Shown in pieces: positions 13,755 to 17,085 of a stretch of 17,085 nucleotides of DNA. The stretch is from JACPFJ01 sp041738275 (lineage in GTDB: Bacteria > Desulfobacterota > Desulfuromonadia > Geobacterales > Pseudopelobacteraceae), in assembly GCA_041738275.1 (NCBI GenBank), contig JBGSQD010000032.1, forward strand, positions 1 to 17,085, given 5' to 3'. The notes beneath the pieces were generated by a model that saw nothing but the letters and a program-made list of their open reading frames with translations, did not search any database and was not told where the DNA came from. The translations under genes and the position numbers were made by a program. Every line of letters begins with the position of its first letter. Positions within the stretch are counted from its first letter, which is position 1.

Positions 13755-13961
13755 ATGACAGTAGCAGTGATCACATCGCGGGAACGGCGGGTACTCCAGT
13801 TGCTTTCCACCGGCAAGACCAACAAGCAGATCGCCGTTGATATGTTTGTGTGCGAGAAGACCGTCGAGTACCACCTTGGAAACCTCTTCACTAAAACAGG
13901 TGCAAAGACACGAGTTGCTGTAGCCGTCTGGGCGCTGCAAAATGGCTTAACTACTGAATAA
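13755..13961 (+). CDS. Stand-alone LuxR/GerE-type helix-turn-helix regulator
   Basis: This 68-residue protein is almost only a GerE domain (about 6-62): TSRERRVLQLLSTGKTNKQI, then CEKTVEYHLGNLFTKTGAKT. All the usual conserved positions of the LuxR HTH are visible, and there is no receiver or ligand domain. AGGAG lies 6 nt before the ATG. It follows the ParR-like gene by 54 nt in the same direction. A palindrome and a TTGACA box lie just after its stop, so it may control the cargo operon that follows, or the plasmid operons. Small solitary GerE proteins occur as regulators in several plasmids and phages. Confidence 0.85.
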   Translation: MTVAVITSRERRVLQLLSTGKTNKQIAVDMFVCEKTVEYHLGNLFTKTGAKTRVAVAVWALQNGLTTE

Positions 13962-14008
13962 ATTAGGGGTTCCCCTAGTTGACAGCAGGCGGTTGCGTGA
14001 TTTAGGAT
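13961..14008 (+). promoter_or_regulatory. Palindrome next to a possible promoter after the LuxR-type gene
   Basis: TAGGGGTTCCCCTA (13964-13977) is a perfect dyad, extended on both sides if one T-G mismatch is allowed. It abuts TTGACA (13979-13984). TAGGAT (14003-14008) lies 18 nt further as a weak -10. A dyad touching the -35 box is the usual place for a LuxR-type activator. The dyad and TTGACA are seen; the promoter is inferred. Confidence 0.4.
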
Positions 14009-14043
14009 TGCCCCAAATTTCTACTCACAGCGGAAAACGGGTA

Positions 14044-14136
14044 ATGCAATCAGGTGCAGATGATATTTCCAAGAAAATATTCGTTGAATTATTTCGGATT
14101 TGGTCATCTAAGTGTGGAACATTTGGGCACAGTTAA
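14044..14136 (+). CDS. Possible 30-residue peptide ahead of the cargo operon
   Basis: An ATG-initiated frame at 14044 codes for a 30-residue peptide (MQSGADDISKK at the start, SSKCGTFGHS at the end). It ends 25 nt before the acyltransferase gene. The frame is open further upstream without another ATG, so it could also be a remnant of a longer gene. The ribosome site is weak. A short peptide beside an exporter, an acyltransferase and a peptidase could be a precursor peptide, but nothing proves it is translated. Confidence 0.2.
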   Translation: MQSGADDISKKIFVELFRIWSSKCGTFGHS

Positions 14137-14161
14137 AGTAATATAATGAGGAGTCTGTGCA

Positions 14162-15067
14162 GTGAAAAGAATTATCCCTTTAGTTGATATTACAGCCAGG
14201 TGCTTACCGCAAAGAATGAGTGAAAAAATAATTTCAGCAATATCTGTTCTGGCCTGCAACACGTTCTACAACAAACAGTATCATTACACTTCCAGCCTTG
14301 TGAATAGTGTGTTTAATGAGATGACCGTGAAGGAGTCAAAATATATTGCACGTACGAGTTTTAAAACCTTCTGCATGTTTTTTTCCGAATATCAAATATT
14401 CGCAAGGAGATCGCCAGAGGTTATATCGTCACTTGCCGAAAATGTGAAACTTCAGGGAGAGGACAATTTACAATTGGCCATATCATCAGGTCAGCCGGCA
14501 ATAGTAGTATCAATACATATGGGAGAGTTCTATTCAGGATTTTTAAAGCTCTGTTTTTTATCACCAAAGACAAGACCTGTTACCATTATCAAGATGCCAC
14601 AACAAAGTAAAAAAGAAGACGCCGCTTATAGGAACTTTCGATCAACCGGTCTGAATATTAATGTGCTCCGCCTTGAAAACAAGCCCGGTATAGAGGCCTT
14701 CAAGAAACTTCGGGAAGGACATATCTTGTTTATGTTGTGTGATTTATCGTCATCGCATTTTAAAAAGACGGCCCAGGTTAAATTCTTGGGTGACAGCGCC
14801 AGGTTCGCAATAGGTCCAGCTGAGTTGGCTCTTACCACCGAAGCAATCATTCTTCCCGTTGTCGTATTCAGGGATGAAGATGGCGCCAACATATTGAGAA
14901 TTGAGCAACCGATTGATACCAGGTTATATAAAAAAGAAGGCAATCTTACAGAGGCGGCAACACGGGTTACCCAGGCAATGGTGAACTTCTTTGACGGGTG
15001 GATTAGAAAGCACCCTGGACAGTGGCATTTCTGGCCATATTTGGGGAGTATATGGAAAACCGATTAA
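14162..15067 (+). CDS. LpxL/HtrB-like lysophospholipid/lipid A acyltransferase family protein
   Basis: This 301-residue protein starts at GTG 14162, with GAGGAG 8 nt upstream. The block VKLQGEDNLQLAISSGQPAI (96-115), followed by VVSIHMGEFYSGF, matches the acyl-transfer block of the LpxL/HtrB family. In that family a His and an acidic residue (HX4D/E, as in HFGNWE) act together. Here His119 is followed by Glu122 and position 124 is Tyr, so the spacing is not canonical. Later blocks (ILFMLCDLSS, KFLGDSARFAIGPAELALTT, PVVVF, FFDGWIRKHPGQWHFW) fit the family well. There is no strong N-terminal membrane helix. It overlaps the ABC transporter gene by 16 nt. It may acylate an exported lipid or peptide and is probably not the housekeeping lipid A enzyme; substrate unknown. 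Confidence 0.78.
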   Translation: MKRIIPLVDITARCLPQRMSEKIISAISVLACNTFYNKQYHYTSSLVNSVFNEMTVKESKYIARTSFKTFCMFFSEYQIFARRSPEVISSLAENVKLQGEDNLQLAISSGQPAIVVSIHMGEFYSGFLKLCFLSPKTRPVTIIKMPQQSKKEDAAYRNFRSTGLNINVLRLENKPGIEAFKKLREGHILFMLCDLSSSHFKKTAQVKFLGDSARFAIGPAELALTTEAIILPVVVFRDEDGANILRIEQPIDTRLYKKEGNLTEAATRVTQAMVNFFDGWIRKHPGQWHFWPYLGSIWKTD

Positions 15068-16773
15068 TAACCCTCAAAAGGTACAGCCATTACTTCACCT
15101 CGTATCGTTATCACGTTATCAGATTATTTTTTCTTTCAATAACTGCTTGTGCCTTTTCTGTGCCTCTTCCAGTCATTTACAAAAAACTGGTTGATGATGT
15201 CTTAACCAATAAAAACTCAATATTGCTGGTTGTTTTCTTGATCATCATAGTTGTGTGCATCTTGACAGGTACCATATTCAGTTATTGGTGTGATGTCCGG
15301 GGCACACAAGTGCGGCAATCATTTATTACCAACTTTCGCACAGCCGTCTTTTCCCAGATGCAAAAATTACCATATGATAAGTACCAGCAATTTATGTCAG
15401 GTGATTTAACTGCAAGGCTGATCCGAGATCTGGACACATTGAATATACTGCTTCCCTTCGGCATAGTGATGCTTTTAAAAAATGTTGTGATCAGTCTCGG
15501 TATTACGGCGGTGCTATTTTATCTCAACTGGCAGTTTACACTCCTGTCATCTGTAATTATCCCATTCTTCTTCCTGCTGTTCACAGGAATGCAGAACTCA
15601 TTATGGAGGCTGGCGCGAATCTATCAAGAAAAACGCGGGAACATGCAGGCAGTATTACAGGAAAAAATCGAAGGGGTTCGCGAAATTCATCTTACGAATT
15701 CTCAATCCTATCAGAAAGAACAAGCAAGAGATGTGATCGGCCAGAGCGAGGGAGCGCAAGCGGCCTTAAACATCCAGCAGGCCAGGATTAATGCAAGCAT
15801 GATTACATTTCAAATCATGGGGACTCTCGTTTTATGGGGAGTCGGGGGAACCGGTGTTATTCATGGATGGATCAGTCTCGGAGAGATTATTGGTTTCAGC
15901 TATGCATTTAATTTTATCTTTGGTCCGCTGACGTCGATATTTTCATCGATAGCTACTATCCAGATCGAACTGGCAGCATTGGAGAGGATATTTCAGATTT
16001 TTCCCGCCACCATTATTAACGAAGCACCTGTAACTCATGCTGATCTCAACAGTGTGAAGGGAGAAATCAGATTTTCCCGCGTGAGCTTCGGATATTGTGA
16101 TGACAGAAACATTATCAACAACATTGAGCTGACGATGGCTCCGGGTACGGTCACCTGCATCATCGGTCAGAGCGGATCAGGCAAAACGACCATCCTGAAC
16201 TTGCTTGTCCGTTTGTATGACAATTATTCAGGAATTATCACGCTGGACGGAAAGGATATACGGCAAACCCCGACGGAATTAGTTCGCAGCTATATTGGAC
16301 TGGTTCCACAGCAGGTATTTCTGTTTCAGGGAACGATTATAGATAATATTGTCATGGGGAGAACTATTTCAGAAGAACAATTGCAAAAAATATCATTTCT
16401 TTCAGGTGTCGGCGATTTTGCTGCACGCCTTCCCCTGGGGCTTTTTACTATAATTTCTGAAAAGGGTTCTAATCTGTCGGGTGGGCAAAAACAAAAGATC
16501 GCTATTGCCAGAGCACTTGTCGATGATCCGCAAGTACTATTGCTGGATGAACCTACCAATAACCTTGATGAGGAGGGACGAACCAGATTTCGGCAGGGAA
16601 TGTTACTGGCAAATCTTGGTAAAACCATTATCGTGGTAACTCATGATCCTCAGATAATAGAAGAAGCTGAACGTGTCTTTGAGTTGAGTGATGATGGAAA
16701 AATCATGCAGAGGGACGAGTATCGTCCTGATCGTGATTTGCATATGAATATGTGGGCACCAGCTTGCAGTTGA
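15052..16773 (+). CDS. ABC exporter, fused membrane and ATPase domains (MsbA/HlyB type)
   Basis: This protein has 573 residues from ATG 15052, with GGGGAG just upstream and a 16-nt overlap with the acyltransferase gene. The membrane domain (about 20-305) has helices near 24-45, 56-78, 130-155, 162-180, 252-270 and 275-300. The ATPase domain has Walker A GQSGSGKTT (372-380), Q-loop VPQQ (418-421), signature LSGGQKQK (475-482), Walker B VLLLDEP (495-501) and switch His531, all intact. There is no N-terminal C39 peptidase domain, so it does not cleave a leader itself. Such half-transporters dimerise in the inner membrane and export lipids, peptides or drugs. Pairing with an acyltransferase suggests a lipid-like or acylated substrate. 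Confidence 0.92.
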   Translation: MENRLITLKRYSHYFTSYRYHVIRLFFLSITACAFSVPLPVIYKKLVDDVLTNKNSILLVVFLIIIVVCILTGTIFSYWCDVRGTQVRQSFITNFRTAVFSQMQKLPYDKYQQFMSGDLTARLIRDLDTLNILLPFGIVMLLKNVVISLGITAVLFYLNWQFTLLSSVIIPFFFLLFTGMQNSLWRLARIYQEKRGNMQAVLQEKIEGVREIHLTNSQSYQKEQARDVIGQSEGAQAALNIQQARINASMITFQIMGTLVLWGVGGTGVIHGWISLGEIIGFSYAFNFIFGPLTSIFSSIATIQIELAALERIFQIFPATIINEAPVTHADLNSVKGEIRFSRVSFGYCDDRNIINNIELTMAPGTVTCIIGQSGSGKTTILNLLVRLYDNYSGIITLDGKDIRQTPTELVRSYIGLVPQQVFLFQGTIIDNIVMGRTISEEQLQKISFLSGVGDFAARLPLGLFTIISEKGSNLSGGQKQKIAIARALVDDPQVLLLDEPTNNLDEEGRTRFRQGMLLANLGKTIIVVTHDPQIIEEAERVFELSDDGKIMQRDEYRPDRDLHMNMWAPACS

Positions 16774-16784
16774 AAGGATAACAA

Positions 16785-17085
16785 ATGCGATTAGCAACCA
16801 AGTTGCTATATTTATTGATGATAGTCCCTGCCCTGGCAGGATGTGCAGTATCGGCCATTCACCCAAGCTTGAAAGCTGACACAAGCTTACCGGACTTGAT
16901 CCCGGTTCGGGATTTTGTGGCCAACCGGGGCAGCAATTTTAGCTACCAGATCTCACCCGATGGCAAAAAGTTGGCATGGATTGCCGTGAAGGGTGTCTCA
17001 TTACACATCTATATCAAAAATCTTGAGAACAATACCATTCAGACTATTCCTGCGGCCCATTGGTATGGGGGTGTTGTCTGGGCAC
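16785..17085 (+). CDS. S9-peptidase-like lipoprotein, N-terminal part (runs off right edge)
   Basis: An ATG at 16785, 11 nt after the ABC gene stop with AAAGGA upstream, opens a frame of 100 codons to the window end. Residues 1-20 form a lipoprotein signal ending in LAGC (Cys20). After that, LIPVRDFVANRGSNFSYQIS, then PDGKKLAWIAVKG, is the usual start of the beta-propeller of S9 (prolyl oligopeptidase/dipeptidyl peptidase) proteins. The catalytic domain, if present, lies beyond the window. In the cargo operon it could process or degrade the exported product. A propeller-only TolB-like protein is the alternative. Confidence 0.65.
   Translation, partial: MRLATKLLYLLMIVPALAGCAVSAIHPSLKADTSLPDLIPVRDFVANRGSNFSYQISPDGKKLAWIAVKGVSLHIYIKNLENNTIQTIPAAHWYGGVVWA

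Noticed and set aside
14142..14147. Perfect TATAAT just before the acyltransferase gene
   Set aside because: A transcript from it would begin after the GAGGAG ribosome site, and no -35 box lies at 16-18 nt. It is probably chance in A/T-rich DNA.
1..17085. tRNA, rRNA or insertion sequence
   Set aside because: I saw no tRNA-like cloverleaf, rRNA segment, transposase or terminal inverted repeats in either strand.

Overview
The window carries the core of a conjugative plasmid, or of a plasmid-like integrative element. It holds most of an F-type type IV secretion (tra) operon, a TrfA-type replication initiator with an iteron origin, a ParM-type partition locus, a plasmid-borne sigma-like gene, and the start of a more AT-rich cargo operon. 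The mixed GC content, the lipoprotein-rich F-type tra genes and the form of the TraN-like protein suggest a Gram-negative delta-proteobacterial host such as Geobacter, Trichlorobacter or Pelobacter. That host is an inference from family resemblance; no rRNA or housekeeping gene is present to confirm it.

Layout. Positions 1-8716 are one long minus-strand operon read from right to left: ompA-like, dsbC-like, pilin (traA), traL, traE, traK, traB, traV, traC and a traN-like gene that runs off the left edge. Most junctions are 4-40 nt overlaps or very short gaps, so translation is probably coupled. A perfect G/C hairpin sits just after the pilin gene. Positions 8717-9062 form a divergent control region with no gene. 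Positions 9063-10114 hold a 57-residue AlpA/excisionase-like HTH gene and a trfA-type rep gene on the plus strand. Rep is followed by six 18-bp iterons at 21-23 bp spacing, a DnaA-box-like site, a tandem A/T-rich 10-mer, and a run of three hairpins ending in an intrinsic terminator. Positions 10532-12286 encode a sigma-70-like protein (region 2-like plus a clear region 4) and two unrecognised small proteins. Positions 12287-13700 hold a repeat-rich putative centromere, a ParM-like actin ATPase and a ribbon-helix-helix ParR-like partner. A stand-alone LuxR-type HTH gene and a palindrome follow. From 14162 the DNA is more AT-rich and encodes a LpxL/HtrB-like acyltransferase, an MsbA/HlyB-like ABC exporter and the N-terminus of a secreted S9-peptidase-like lipoprotein, which runs off the right edge.

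Most interesting signal. An identical 17-nt element, CTGCCCCCCCTATAGAT, occurs exactly three times. Each copy lies just upstream of, and points towards, one of the three plasmid-maintenance operons: transfer (minus strand), replication and partition. No shared sigma-70 -35 box lies at the normal distance. The same block encodes a sigma-like protein, so the element may be a dedicated promoter or operator that co-regulates transfer, replication and segregation. The motif and gene are seen directly; the regulatory link between them is inferred.
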